DNA from: Larix sibirica
Lineage: Eukaryota > Streptophyta > Pinopsida > Pinales > Pinaceae
Direction of reading: 5' to 3'
NCBI GenBank assembly: GCA_004151065.3
Contig: NWUY0300059535.1
Coordinates: 6,787-17,371, forward strand
Length of the DNA: 10,585 nt
Shown: piece after piece, positions 1 through 9,053 of the stretch
Position numbering within the stretch: the stretch's first letter is position 1
How the letters are laid out: the number at the start of each line of letters is the position of its first letter
Notes under the pieces: generated by a model
Seen by the model: only the letters and a program-made list of their open reading frames with translations
Told to the model about the DNA's origin: nothing
Databases searched by the model: none
Translations under genes and position numbers: made by a program

Positions 1-190
1 GAGGATGGTACCCAAGGTAAACCATTTTGTTGCATTTTTTTCAACCTAACCTAATGTGGACACCGAGTGAGCCCAAATATTCACATAGCAACATGCTCGA
101 GGACTTGACCCTATGACCTCTTTCTTGCTTGCAATTCATATCACAACCACTCAAGTGAGCCCATAGGTATTCACATATATTCTTATGAGT
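1..190 (-). mobile_element. Candidate tRNA-derived SINE (5' head and body), minus strand
   Basis: Read on the minus strand, positions 163-147 give TGGGCTCACTTGAGTGG, close to a tRNA-type RNA polymerase III A box. Positions 120-98 give a stretch containing GAGGTCATAGGGTCAAGTCC, close to the B box GGTTCRANYCC but one T short. The two boxes are about 36 nt apart, a normal tRNA spacing. A-box and B-box heads of this kind are typical of plant SINEs. The body would run toward position 1, where a short A-rich stretch (AAAAAAA on the minus strand, about 35-41) lies near the window edge. The motif GTGAGCCC followed by TATTCACATA occurs twice (67-88 and 155-178), a partial internal duplication. No flanking target-site duplication can be tested because the element meets the window edge. 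It could instead be a decayed tRNA-like repeat of another class. Confidence 0.42.
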
Positions 191-341
191 ATTAACGAAG
201 TTAATGTGTAAGAGATTAAAAGAAGATGAAATTCACAATTTTCATTTTCTTCATTGAATGCAAATGAAATCCTTTGTTCTATCAATGGTTTGTGGTCTTC
301 TTAGTTAAGAAGATTTTGCTCTTAATTAAAAAATGTTAAAC

Positions 342-1187
342 TACAAGATTTGCTGCCCACTGAAACCTTAAGATCCACCAACAAAAAGGAAGTTGTGTCA
401 AAGTATTCTAAAAATCCTCAATTTGTTCATCTTTCTCTAAATCCCTAACTTTATAAGGAGCCTCACATATTGAACTATCTCCTCCATGCTTTTGGATATT
501 TAATAAGCAATCTCGTACATATAGTTGGAAGGAATGATATCTTCTCCTCTCTTATAACTTTACCATCACAATGCTTCACTTCATAGGTACATTTTCCCTT
601 AGCTCTAATGATCTAGGGATGAGTGGCCTCAACTTCAAGCACCTTGTCCAAAATATGTGACCTTGTGACGTTATTAATCCATCAACAAAAAGCAACTTGG
701 AAATGTATTGCTCCTTAGCGTTGGCTACAGATGAAGGATCTGCAATGACCATTGGTTGATTGTCACATGTAGGAGGCAAATTAATTATATAAATAGAGTA
801 ATCTCGCTAAAATTACCAAATAGATTAATATATTCTCTTGAGAGGCAAATTCCACCATTTGGGTGTTGTTGACTTTAACACTTTCTAAACCCAACTCAAG
901 TTGCATATTTGAATGATCTTGTTGTGATCCTTGAAAGGCTTGGGTTCAAGTTAGACATGGATACTACTATGAATTTGTTTATCTAAGCCAATGCAATGAC
1001 TAACATCAACCCCAAAAATATACCATTGTAGTAGTGCAGAGTGAGCCTGATGAATTTGTTCAACTAAAGTCCCATTAACTATAAATCTATAATATAGTAG
1101 CTCATGCAAAATATTGACCTTCCTCGTCAATGATGAATCCATTTTAATCAACGTATTGAGTAAAAATTGATCTAAACTATAAGACAT
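342..1187 (-). pseudogene. Possible decayed coding region of unknown type (single frame with stops)
   Basis: An ATG at 1187-1185 opens a 78-codon frame ending at a stop at 953-951. The same frame carries on with protein-like stretches and is open again from 806 to a stop at 578-576, then runs on to about 345. Stops in this frame lie near 951, 885, 825, 813, 807, 576, 552 and 408, so nothing can be made as it stands. The 951-1187 part has a normal-looking mix of hydrophobic and charged residues (for example KMDSSLTRKVNILHELLYY). I see no family motif, zinc knuckle or catalytic signature. It could be an old retroelement gag-like or host-derived fossil, or chance openness in AT-rich DNA. Evidence is reading-frame continuity only, which is weak. 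Confidence 0.2.
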
Positions 1188-2231
1188 TCCTAGTTAATAA
1201 CAAAAATAAAACCATCTCAATCAACCCTAAAGGGTATTGATAATCCTAATTAATCCAAACCTTCATGCCTTCAAACTCAAGCAAGTGGTTTATTAAGGAA
1301 CTCTATAATATTCCCCATAGACTCATCATAAATGAAACAAATGTTGCAAAAATCAAGCAAAATCCAAATCAATTTGAACAAAGACTCATGAGACCTTGAA
1401 TCAAACTAAACAAACTTCAACAAACACAAAATCATCATATTCAAGTATTTTTGCTATCATACTCGAAGTGGGCCTTCTTCCTTCTTCCAACTACATATGA
1501 CATAATGGAAGGGCCTATGCTTTCTATGGTTGTTATTTTACAATATATTCTTCCATTGTTGTTACCTGGTCTTTTCCAAAATAGCCAATTGAAACAATTG
1601 AGGACACATAATCCCTCAAAACCTCAAACCCAAGTTTTTTCTACAATTCCTAGAATCTTCTCCCACGACCCTTTGACCTTGTCCTTCTTCTCCTAGTTTC
1701 ACTCTATTATTTTCTTCCCTAGCTTCTAAGATAACCAATTTTCCTTTTTTTAACTCCATTCAATTTTCATCCTTAGCACTTCCTTCTCATTGCTTTCAAG
1801 TCCCTAGGATAATTTCGCTCCCATCCATTCCTTGAGGTCTCATATCTCCCCATAGCTAAAGCAATGTTCTCTTTACTATCATTATAATATCTTTCACGGT
1901 GACCAACTGAATAATGAAGGATGAAATGTTCACAAAATGCACAACTATTTAGGTATTCATGCTGAATGGACATCATGTTGGCCCCTAAATATTTCAAGAG
2001 TACAAAAATCGTTAGGTTTTCTAACTATATAGGATGACGAAAACTAATATATGATACCTTAATCTAGTGATCACATGGGGACACAATTTGACAATATACA
2101 TCCCAATTTCCTTTCAGCCTGTTTCTATTGTTGAGTTTCTAGACTACAACAGAGAAATATTGGTGTACAATCCATCCTTGTTGGTGCCTATGGGTTCATA
2201 TTCCCACAAGGAATAGTACTAAGGCTCAACT
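1188..2231. other. AT-rich intergenic stretch, no supported gene
   Basis: The longest minus-strand open frame (1773-1997, 74 codons) shares the frame of the open segments on both sides of this stretch but has no recognisable motif. A plus-strand 81-codon frame at 1451-1696 reads as a T/C-rich hydrophobic string and is probably not a gene. No RNA gene, terminal repeat or target duplication is visible here. Confidence 0.5.
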
Positions 2232-2678
2232 CTAGGAAATAACATCCTCGAAGAGTCGAATTACACTCCAATATAACAAAAGAGGAAGAAATCTAGTCCA
2301 AATGTCCCTTAGTCGACTATAATAAATGTTATCAAACTTCCAAGGTATGAGCATAACCCAAGGATAAAACCCACATGCTCTATAACATCCCATGCTACCA
2401 TATTTAATAATGAAATCCTCCCAGTATAGTGAATGAATAACACTACGAGTCATCCTATATATCAAGTGTGATTGCATGGAATTGTTGCTTTACCCCTTGT
2501 CTATTGTCACTAATTCACTCACTAATTGATGGAGAGTGGGTTTTAAACTTAGCATAGATTGCATAATTCCACATCCCCCCCCTCTTTTCCATACCATTCC
2601 TATTTGCATGTTATAGGATTTATTTTCCATTGTATCAGCCGAATAATTTATCCTTGATAAAGCATGATAGAATTTTAC
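2232..2678 (-). pseudogene. Possible decayed coding region of unknown type
   Basis: On the minus strand the frame is open from 2678 to a TAA at 2492-2490 (62 codons), then open again to a TAG or TAA at 2234-2232 (85 codons). That is one stop in about 148 codons, which is notable in DNA this AT-rich. The translation contains aromatic-rich, protein-like pieces such as YWEDFIIKYGSMGCYRACGF and PWKFDNIYYSRLRDIWTRF. An overlapping frame is open at 2832-2638. No known domain is recognised. Against it, the neighbouring RNase H fossil lies on the opposite strand and begins just beyond this segment, so the minus-strand openness may be an antisense shadow or chance. Confidence 0.2.
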
Positions 2679-2819
2679 TTATTCTAGTTCTTCTACTAGT
2701 TTTTGAGCTCAAAGGATAATCGCGTTTAGATGTTGTTCTTGGGGTAAACATTTGAATACCATATGGAAAATAATGACCACGAATCCATACTATGGCCTGA
2801 TTTGTCCTTGTATCTATAG

Positions 2820-3164
2820 AGGCGCGGGGGGATCATCCTTGATTTCAATGGAAATGAATAATTGTACTATGAATTGGGATAGGGAATCGCAACAAACAAA
2901 CAAGTAGAAGCGGTATCCCTTTACCAAGGACTTCTACAAGCTCACTCTCTTAGTCTACACTCTCTCATTGTGATAGGGGAATTTTCAATAATAATCAAGT
3001 TGGCACGTATCTCCTCACCTCCTAAGGATATCACTCTTGTTTGTTGGATGGAAAGAATCAATAGTGAGGTAAATCATTTTTCAAGAATTCAATTCTACCA
3101 TGATCTATGACACCATAATCAAGTAACAAACACCAAGGCTAACAATGCCTCCAAGACCATGGAA
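2820..3164 (+). pseudogene. Fossil RNase H domain (RVT_3-type) of a retroelement
   Basis: In one plus-strand frame the translation shows the order expected of a plant retroelement RNase H. GGIILDFNGN lies at 2826-2855, followed by GIATNKQVEAVSLYQGLL (2883-2936), LHSLIVIGEFSIIIK (2955-2999), RIQFYHDL (3084-3107) and HHNQVTNTKANNAS (3111-3152). These match the family pattern of a GG-I-D-x-GN strand, a catalytic E in the helix, the GDS motif, and the H-x-L-R-x-x-N-x-x-AD-x-x-AN end. The catalytic Glu is present (2907-2909), but the GDS aspartate reads as Glu (2979) and the AD near the end reads TN (3126-3131), so the enzyme is dead. Stops interrupt the frame at 2859, 2880 and 3108, and it ends at TGA 3165. 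The first catalytic Asp is not alignable upstream. No reverse transcriptase is recognised upstream, so the parent could be a LINE or an LTR element that acquired this RNase H type. Confidence 0.62.
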
Positions 3165-4214
3165 TGATTATTTTAAAAATGGGTTTGCCTCATCAACCTT
3201 CATGCCAAAAATGTTTACAGTTTTTGGCACTCAATGAACAAGTGGTATCACATTTACTCCGCATTCATGTCAAGTACCCATGGTATAGTTCGAAAGAATT
3301 TGAAATCCCTTAACACAATCTCTCACTTGCATTATCTTAACTCTCCCTCGGTTTTAAAAATGAACCTCATCAGTATGCAAAGGCAATGCAGGACTGTGGT
3401 TCTCCCTCTTGACTTGTGTTATTGTGTTCGTAGTGGAAGCAGATAGGAAACTCCAAGATTTGTGACCACAAATACTCCAGGCTCGCCCTTCTGGATCACG
3501 GTTAGCGAATCCCAAAATTTGGCTCGTCCCTTTGGTTTTGGTGTTGGATTATGTCTGGTTATTGCAGACCCTCTGTTTGATGTTCTTCTTGGTTTGTCTC
3601 ACCCATCTCTGGTATCTTTTTCATTGGTCAGAAGAACTCTGGTTTCAAGCCTTCTTTGAGTGAGTACTATGTTACTTGGTGGGTCATAGTGTCATTTCTC
3701 CTTGGTTGGTATTTCCCCCGAAGGACCTTAAGTGTTTTGTTTGGTCGACATGGGAGTTTCCCTCCTCCCTCTCATCAATTCTTACCGAAAGCATCATGGA
3801 TTAATTTACCTGCAACGTTATCATGTACAAATAAATTATGAGTATGAAGAAAATTCTCAGATGCCATGAAGAACTAATCCATGGTAATAACACTTCAATT
3901 TTCTTTGTCACTTCTAGGCTTCCTAGTATGGGAAATTAGAACTACAAAATGCATCAACCGTGGAAGTGTTAGAAGCATTTTGTTAACAACTACAAGTTCT
4001 AGAAGTCGAGGTTGCTCTGCTTCACAACCTAATTTTTATTATGAGCACAGGTTCAATCTCAACAGCCTCTAATCAATGCCTATTGGTGGAAGCAGGTCCT
4101 GGCCACTCACGGGAGGAAGCCACAATTCAACATGCCAAAGATAACATGGAAGTTGATACCTCACTTAGCCAGGTAGAATCAAACAATAAGCAAGTCAATC
4201 TCAATAGTAATTAA
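3165..4214. other. No supported gene; T/C-rich tract and a small open frame
   Basis: Positions 3430-3840 are T/C-rich and low in stops in all three plus frames, giving hydrophobic translations that resemble nothing known. This points to composition rather than coding. A plus-strand frame is open from 3987, with an ATG at 4041 and a stop at 4212-4214 (57 codons from the ATG). Its product is polar and Ser/Asn/Gln/Glu-rich, without a motif. It could be the remnant of an element's first open frame, but I cannot support that. A TGGTATCA string at 3242-3249 recalls an initiator-Met primer-binding site but the match stops after about 8 bases. Confidence 0.4.
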
Positions 4215-4993
4215 ATTGTGTTTTGTAAAAGTATTTCGGTTTTAGGATCATTATGTTTGCTTTATACTAATAGAATATTCATTATCTCCTATGTGAAGGA
4301 TGACTATAACAACTCTAAAAAAATTGAACTTCTACATGAACATGCTCCAGCTTCTCTATCTGATATTATATTTACATGTTGAACAGTTCAACTGCAGCTT
4401 TTGTTAATACAAATGATAACCATTTTTATGAAGAAGAAAAAAACGACCACAAATCCCTACCATTGTAGCCTTCTTGATCCCTATATTCTTCAAAATCAAA
4501 ACTCATTGCCACAAGGCTAAGGCTTATGCTTGATTGTTAAAAGCATTACCTATTCCCCATACAAACAAAATTTCATGATTTTGATCAAAGCATGAGATGA
4601 TACCGTACCCCTACCACCCCTATCAAAACTAGAGTTTCATTCTTAAAACCAATTATCATTTAGATTATTACTTTCACATATTTTAATATCTACAAATGTG
4701 AAAACAAAAACAAATAAAAATGTGGAAAAAAAACATAAATGTTGATTGATAGATGTGGCGAGTGAGACTGATGCATTAGGAATAGTGGTCGTGGCCATTA
4801 AATGCACCATAGACATAAATGCTCACATGGAAACTTAGGCAGTGGAATTATTACGCACAAATTTTTTACTAGACTTTTGATTTCTTATACAAAAATATTC
4901 GCTTCTTTTGAACACTCAAATACGCATAACTAGTAAACCAATACATTGAAAAGCATTGAAACTTGAAAGAAATGGATTATAAACTAGCACAAC
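4215..4993. other. AT-rich stretch, nothing recognised
   Basis: I see no open frame above background, no RNA gene and no paired repeats. Short A-rich runs occur at about 4436-4443 and 4724-4735. They are not flanked by any direct repeat that I could find. Confidence 0.5.
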
Positions 4994-5039
4994 CACTTAA
5001 CTTGTGGTCGGTGAACACCGATAGGTCACAAGTTAAGTG
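4994..5039. repeat. Strong imperfect palindrome (nested inverted repeat)
   Basis: The 13-bp outer arms CACTTAACTTGTG (4994-5006) and CACAAGTTAAGTG (5027-5039) are perfect reverse complements. Inside them lies a second perfect pair, TCGGTG (5008-5013) and CACCGA (5016-5021), around a 2-nt loop. The inner and outer stems are separated by 1 nt on the left and 5 nt on the right. The 46-nt unit could fold into a long hairpin or cruciform. It could be the fused termini or a folded end of a small transposon, or a recombination product. No target-site duplication was found next to it. Confidence 0.85.
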
Positions 5040-5066
5040 TCACAAGTTAAGTTAAGTGTCACAAAT
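5026..5066. repeat. Short direct repeats built from the palindrome's right arm
   Basis: TCACAAGTTAAG starts at 5026 and again at 5040, a 14-bp period. A third degenerate copy, TCACAAATAAGT, starts at about 5059. The motif is the right arm of the adjoining palindrome, so the array probably grew from it by slippage or unequal exchange. Confidence 0.75.
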
Positions 5067-5233
5067 AAGTAATAAGTTATATGTTATTTGTTGTCTGCCA
5101 CGAAGCCCCTTATCCATGCATTAGCTACCAGTTATTTTTTATATTCTTTTTTATTTTATAATTGTTTATTTCGAATTTGGAACGACTGCCATAAAATCAA
5201 TCTAGACAATACACTTGTCTCATCCTTGTGCAA

Positions 5234-5269
5234 TCTAGGAAAAGCATAGATNCTAGGAAAAGCATAGGT
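5234..5269. repeat. 18-bp tandem duplication containing an ambiguous base
   Basis: CTAGGAAAAGCATAG occurs at 5235-5249 and 5253-5267, an 18-bp period, and the first base of the second unit (5252) is N. The coincidence of N and duplication suggests the copy number was hard to resolve, through heterozygosity or a read-joining artefact. Confidence 0.8.
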
Positions 5270-5999
5270 GCTAGTCCACCCCAAATTCTAAGATATAAAC
5301 ACCTATCGGTGTAATGACTTATATAGATCATCAATAAAGTAATAAGTATAATATTAGAAAATAAATATCAACAATTTTAATTTCTTTGTTGGAGATGGCC
5401 GTGGCAAGTGACAATGAGGCCCTATGTCAAATCCCCAACACTTGTGTTTCAGTAGATAATTTTAATGGTTTATAGGATCAATGTAATGAAAACCAATACA
5501 TGTAGAGTTTGATCCAATTAGACCTTCGAGCCAATGTCTTTACCTCATGTCTAGATGTTGGAGTAGGGAATGATATTGATGTTGAAGTGCCCTTGTCATC
5601 TGACATCTGACGATTTAAATCCTTATGGTGGAAGTCATGACTCATTGAATAGTGATAGCCTACACATATCCACTAAGGTTCTCGTATGTGAGAGCTCCAA
5701 TTGCTTAAACAAACTAAGAGCTAGGCAACTTCAATGAGTTGATTCAATAAGAATCTCAGAGTGGATATTGTTGTAGAGGGTTGATGCACTACATGTTTAG
5801 AGGGATGAATCTCTTCAACGTAGATGGCACACATCCAATCTATCCTGCGTTGGTTACAACAATTTTGCAGGTTCCCATGATGTATTTTATGTATTTTTTT
5901 TAATGTAAGTGATAACCCAAACAAATAACTCCAAAAATAAGCAAGGAGTTGATATAAACAATCTAGAAGATGTAGAAAATAAGAATGCATTTAATAAGT
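5270..5999. other. No supported gene
   Basis: A minus-strand frame of 89 codons (5721-5990) is open but its product has no motif; its N-terminal part is hydrophobic because the DNA is T-rich on that strand. A plus-strand ATG at 5395 starts a frame with two stops in about 70 codons, also without a motif. GTTGGAGATGG near 5389 recalls the start of a copia-type LTR, but no second copy or CA-ending partner was found. Confidence 0.4.
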
Positions 6000-6412
6000 G
6001 TACAACCGAGCGATAAATATGAATTGAAATGTGGTGCATAGGTAGAATTAGAAATCAATAGATTATTGTACTTTGAAGTTGGTTTGTTTGCACTAGGAAG
6101 TAAGTAATGCCATTGCTGACTATGACTATCACAATAAATATTTCTATCTATGATCCATTCTCAGTTGCTACGTACTCAAATGACTTCTCCCTCATTTGAA
6201 ACAAGTGGTTGTGCAAAGTAATGATTACCTATGCATGTAATTTCCAAATCAGGAAAGTGAACAGAACATGTTCCATATTCATCTAATAAAGTTGTCCAAA
6301 AGCAATGTCAAGAAGACATCCTAGCCAACGAACTAATCTCACAACAAATAAGTGCATTATATATTAGTTTCCCTAGAATAAATCCATTTCACAATAAAAT
6401 CAAAGGGGGAGT
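6000..6412 (+). pseudogene. Possible ancient Ty1/copia RNase H end with polypurine tract
   Basis: Read on the plus strand with many frameshifts, pieces appear in the order of the copia RNase H region. GLFALGSK (6081-6104) fits the usual GG-C-F-x-LGS strand. A VATYSN piece (about 6166-6183), followed by a KQV-like piece, resembles the EY-x-A-x-CS-x...W-x-KQ region. IKLSKSNV (about 6284-6307) fits the CDN-x-x-IKLSKNPV segment. A string close to a degraded RTKHIEI codon series lies near 6329. CAAAGGGGGAG at 6401-6411 is a good plant copia-type polypurine tract, which normally sits just before the 3' LTR. The expected 70-100 codons between them are largely missing, and no LTR pair is visible. Each match alone is weak; order, strand and the polypurine tract carry the case. 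Confidence 0.25.
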
Positions 6413-6747
6413 ATTTTTCGCAAACATTATAAACAAAAACTATTAGTACTCCACAACATATGCCCGTTGATTCTACCTACATCGACACCTTCTCAATCAA
6501 CACTAAAGAAATAATGAATAAGCCAACAAGTTGTATAGATTTATTATTGGCCTGACTTCATCATATCATTGTACATATTCATAAGGTTGATTTGGATGTG
6601 GCTCAACTTCATATACCTTTGGATCATTCATTCAAGTGCAATGGAATATATTATAAGACAAGAGCTTCATGCAATGTTTATATCTTCTACACTGATTTCA
6701 CAACAAAACATATTCTATAATATAATATTGGGAAATTGTAATATACG
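6413..6747. other. AT-rich stretch, no supported gene
   Basis: Open frames on the plus strand (for example 6569-6772) are short and without motifs. If the polypurine tract at 6401 is real, a decayed 3' LTR would be expected here, but I cannot define one. The right end is the target DNA next to the LINE tail. Confidence 0.4.
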
Positions 6748-8220
6748 TTTTTTTTCACACCATAAAAAATAAACTTGTTATTCATAGAATCAAAGTTGTT
6801 ACATCATCTCTAAAAACTTTATCTCACCAAGAGATACCTTTAGAAATATGCTTTCTTATCAATCTTTCACTTGTACATCATGGGACCATTCCTTGACTGC
6901 TATGGCTTTCAATGCCAACAACACATTTTTACAAGCTTCTATATCATTTCTACCAGTAACCACAAAATATACTACATCTGTATATATTCAAAACTATGAT
7001 AGGACTGACAAAAATACAAGGATAGATCAGAACTAAAAACAGGATAAACATCTAGACTCTGAGATAATGCCTTCACAAAAATGTTCAAAAATAAAATTTC
7101 CATCCAACTCGCCAAGCGCCAATTTAGGAAGGTTGTCTGCGTCCCCATTGAATTCTCTATGAATATGCTGAAAGGATATATTGTTGAATGTGGCAATCAT
7201 CCTCATCGTTTGATTCTTCCAATGTTCAATAACAATAGAGTGTAGAGATGAATTTCCTTTCGCCCAGTCAATGATGCATTTTGAGTCTCCAGCTATTTGA
7301 ATATCAATAATATCAAAGTATTTTGCACACCATCGTAATCCCCACAGGGCTAAGAGTTCAACTTTTGTACTGGTGCCTTTTCCCACCCCCATCCTAAATT
7401 TTATCAAATTCACTTCATTTAACTGGATAATCATACCTGCTCCACAAATGTCTTTGTTCATGGCCCCATCAAAGTAACCAATTGGAATCACTTCCTTAAA
7501 GACAAGCTTAGATAACATCCTGAGTTGATTTTCCACATTATCCTTGCAATATTCCTTCATCATTGCGCTAATCCTGATGCAAGCTTGGTTTATATTTGGA
7601 TGGATGCCCTGAAAAATGAACTGATTCCTTATCCACCAAACTTCCCAAATGGTGAAAAGAGGAAGCACATTAAATTATATTTTTTTTGCAAACCACTCAA
7701 CCATATTTACTTCAAAATATTGTTGATCCCAATTGTCATCGAAATGAAAGGTCCCTGATAGATCCTTCCAAACAAACTGGAAAAATCAACACCTCCCGAA
7801 AAGATGGTCAACAGATTCATTTTCACAATTACACAAGCAACAAATGCCCGACCCCTGGAAAACCATGATCTGTAAAGAATCCCATGGTAGGATCTTCCTG
7901 TAGAAACAAAGCCATATAAAACATTTAATTTTGAGAGGAATCTTCACAAGACACAAGATTTTTGTCCACCAACTGCTGCAATTCTCGATTTCTTCATCCA
8001 AAATGAGCTTATAAGCTAAATTTGCATCTACAACACCTTCTTTCTTATTTAATTGCCATAATATTTTGTCCCCGTTGTTTGAAAGAACAATACCAACCTG
8101 TTTCAAATTTAATACAAAATTGTCCCATTCCAATGCAATTTGTCCCAACAGATTTGATTCACTGAGCAGACAACCAATATAAATTATCTGAGTTTATACT
8201 TCTAGCCACTTGTCTAAGCA
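6748..8220 (-). mobile_element. 5'-truncated LINE (non-LTR retrotransposon), minus strand
   Basis: The element runs right to left. Its coding part is the C-terminal end of ORF2 (zf-RVT and RNase H), followed from 7032 down to about 6756 by an untranslated 3' region. That region ends in A8 on the minus strand (T8 at 6748-6755), taken here as the poly(A) tail. At the other end the LINE-like reading goes back to DKWLEV (8214-8197), the D-x-WL motif that lies before the zf-RVT domain in plant LINEs, and then stops directly at the (AAT)7 microsatellite. Endonuclease and reverse transcriptase domains are absent, as expected of 5' truncation during target-primed reverse transcription or of a later deletion. 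No target-site duplication was found, so the outer limits are approximate. Confidence 0.75.
7033..8193 (-). pseudogene. LINE ORF2 C-terminal fragment: zf-RVT zinc finger plus RNase H
   Basis: One continuous minus-strand frame, without frameshifts, encodes two domains. The zf-RVT part contains the WWTKIL..PLKIKCFIWL block and a CCLC..E..HLF..C zinc-binding cluster just before 7789. The RNase H part (7668-7033) has YFDGA with catalytic Asp, KVELLALWGL with Glu, AGDSKCI with Asp, and HIHREFNGDADNL with the last Asp; in the 211-codon open segment these are residues 67, 104, 128 and 178. All four catalytic residues are therefore kept. In-frame stops lie at 8196-8194 (TAA), 7788-7786 (TGA, right after the zinc-finger cysteine) and 7677-7675 (TAA), so no full product is possible. 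RNase H would remove the RNA strand of the RNA-cDNA hybrid; the zinc finger is thought to bind nucleic acid. Absence of indels in nearly 390 codons suggests a fairly young copy. Confidence 0.9.
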
Positions 8221-8221
8221 C

Positions 8222-8242
8222 AATAATAATAATAATAATAAT
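8222..8242. repeat. (AAT)7 microsatellite
   Basis: Seven perfect AAT units lie immediately beyond the 5' limit of the LINE fragment. Such tracts commonly arise at or near retroelement junctions, so the position may mark the truncation or a breakpoint. Confidence 0.95.
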
Positions 8243-8261
8243 AAATCACACATGTATATAT

Positions 8262-8951
8262 AAATCATCCTAATTCCATTTCACCAGTAGATCGATCTAT
8301 ACAACAACACACAATAGCAAGGCAATTTATTCTTTGGCATGATCACAATACAAAATAGCATATTTGTCATTTTGATGTAAATTTTTGACATGACAAATTA
8401 TTCTTTGGCATGGTCACATTTTTGTTTGTGTATAGTGATGTTATTAAAAAATGCATTAGCCAAGGTAGTTTATTGTTTAGCCTTGAAGACCAATGGGAGT
8501 AGAAGAAGCTATGTATTGGGTTTTTTTATCATACCAAGTGATATTATGAAATATTTACCTTATAAATTAGTTAGATTTAAATCATCATAATTCCATTTCA
8601 CTATTATATCAACACACAATACCAAGTGATGTTATAAAACATTTACCTTCTAAATTAGTTAAATTTAAATCATCATAAATCCATTTCACCATTAGATTGA
8701 TCTATGCATTAACACACAATAAATTCTTTGTTATTTTTATGTAAATTTTTGACATGCCATTATTTATTCTTGAGCATGATCACTTTTTTGATGCGTGCAG
8801 TGGTGTTATGAAAAATTTGCATGAGCCAAGGTAGTTAAATCATTCAATGTTTTCCTTGAAGACTAATGGGAGTGGAAGAAGTTACGTACTGGTCCTTTTT
8901 ATCATGCCAAGCAATGTTATGAAATATTTACCTTCCAAATTAGTTAGATTT
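8262..8951. repeat. Tandem array of three diverged units (317, 88 and 285 bp)
   Basis: Three head-to-tail units each begin AAATCATC followed by a CCATTTCAC block and end TTAGTTARATTT: unit A 8262-8578, unit B 8579-8666, unit C 8667-8951. Units A and C share in order ACACACAATA, ATGTAAATTTTTGACATG, a TGATCAC or TGGTCAC block, GCCAAGGTAGTT, CCTTGAAGAC.AATGGGAGT, GAAGAAG, and GTTATGAAATATTTACCTT-like ends. Unit B keeps only the two ends: it jumps at an ATA (8619-8621) from the beginning to CCAAGTGATG near the end, removing about 217 bp relative to unit A. Unit A also has a nested duplication of an ATTCTTTGGCAT block (8329-8340 and 8400-8411, 71 bp apart). No long open frame conserved between units is seen, so it looks like a satellite-like or element-internal repeat. 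Its strand and origin are unknown. Confidence 0.88.
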
Positions 8952-9053
8952 CAAGGATTTTAATGTTGTTAATATTAATTGTATTTGATATATATGAATT
9001 TTCTTTTTAAATTTAATTAGGTTGGAAATTTTAACATATTAGAATATCTTTTT

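Noticed and set aside
3242-3259. TGGTATCA as an LTR-element primer-binding site
   Set aside because: The match to the initiator-Met tRNA complement ends after about 8 bases and no LTR lies upstream.
3462-3841. Plus-strand frames of 65 and 61 codons
   Set aside because: All three plus frames are open in this T/C-rich tract and none shows a motif.
5388-5440. TGTTGGAGATGG...CCCCAACA as copia LTR ends
   Set aside because: No second LTR copy, target duplication or primer-binding site was found.
5721-5990. 89-codon minus-strand frame
   Set aside because: No motif is present; the N-terminal half is T-rich hydrophobic and there is no supporting context.
6720-8260. Target-site duplication for the LINE fragment
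   Set aside because: Sequence left of the T8 run has no convincing match right of 8220.
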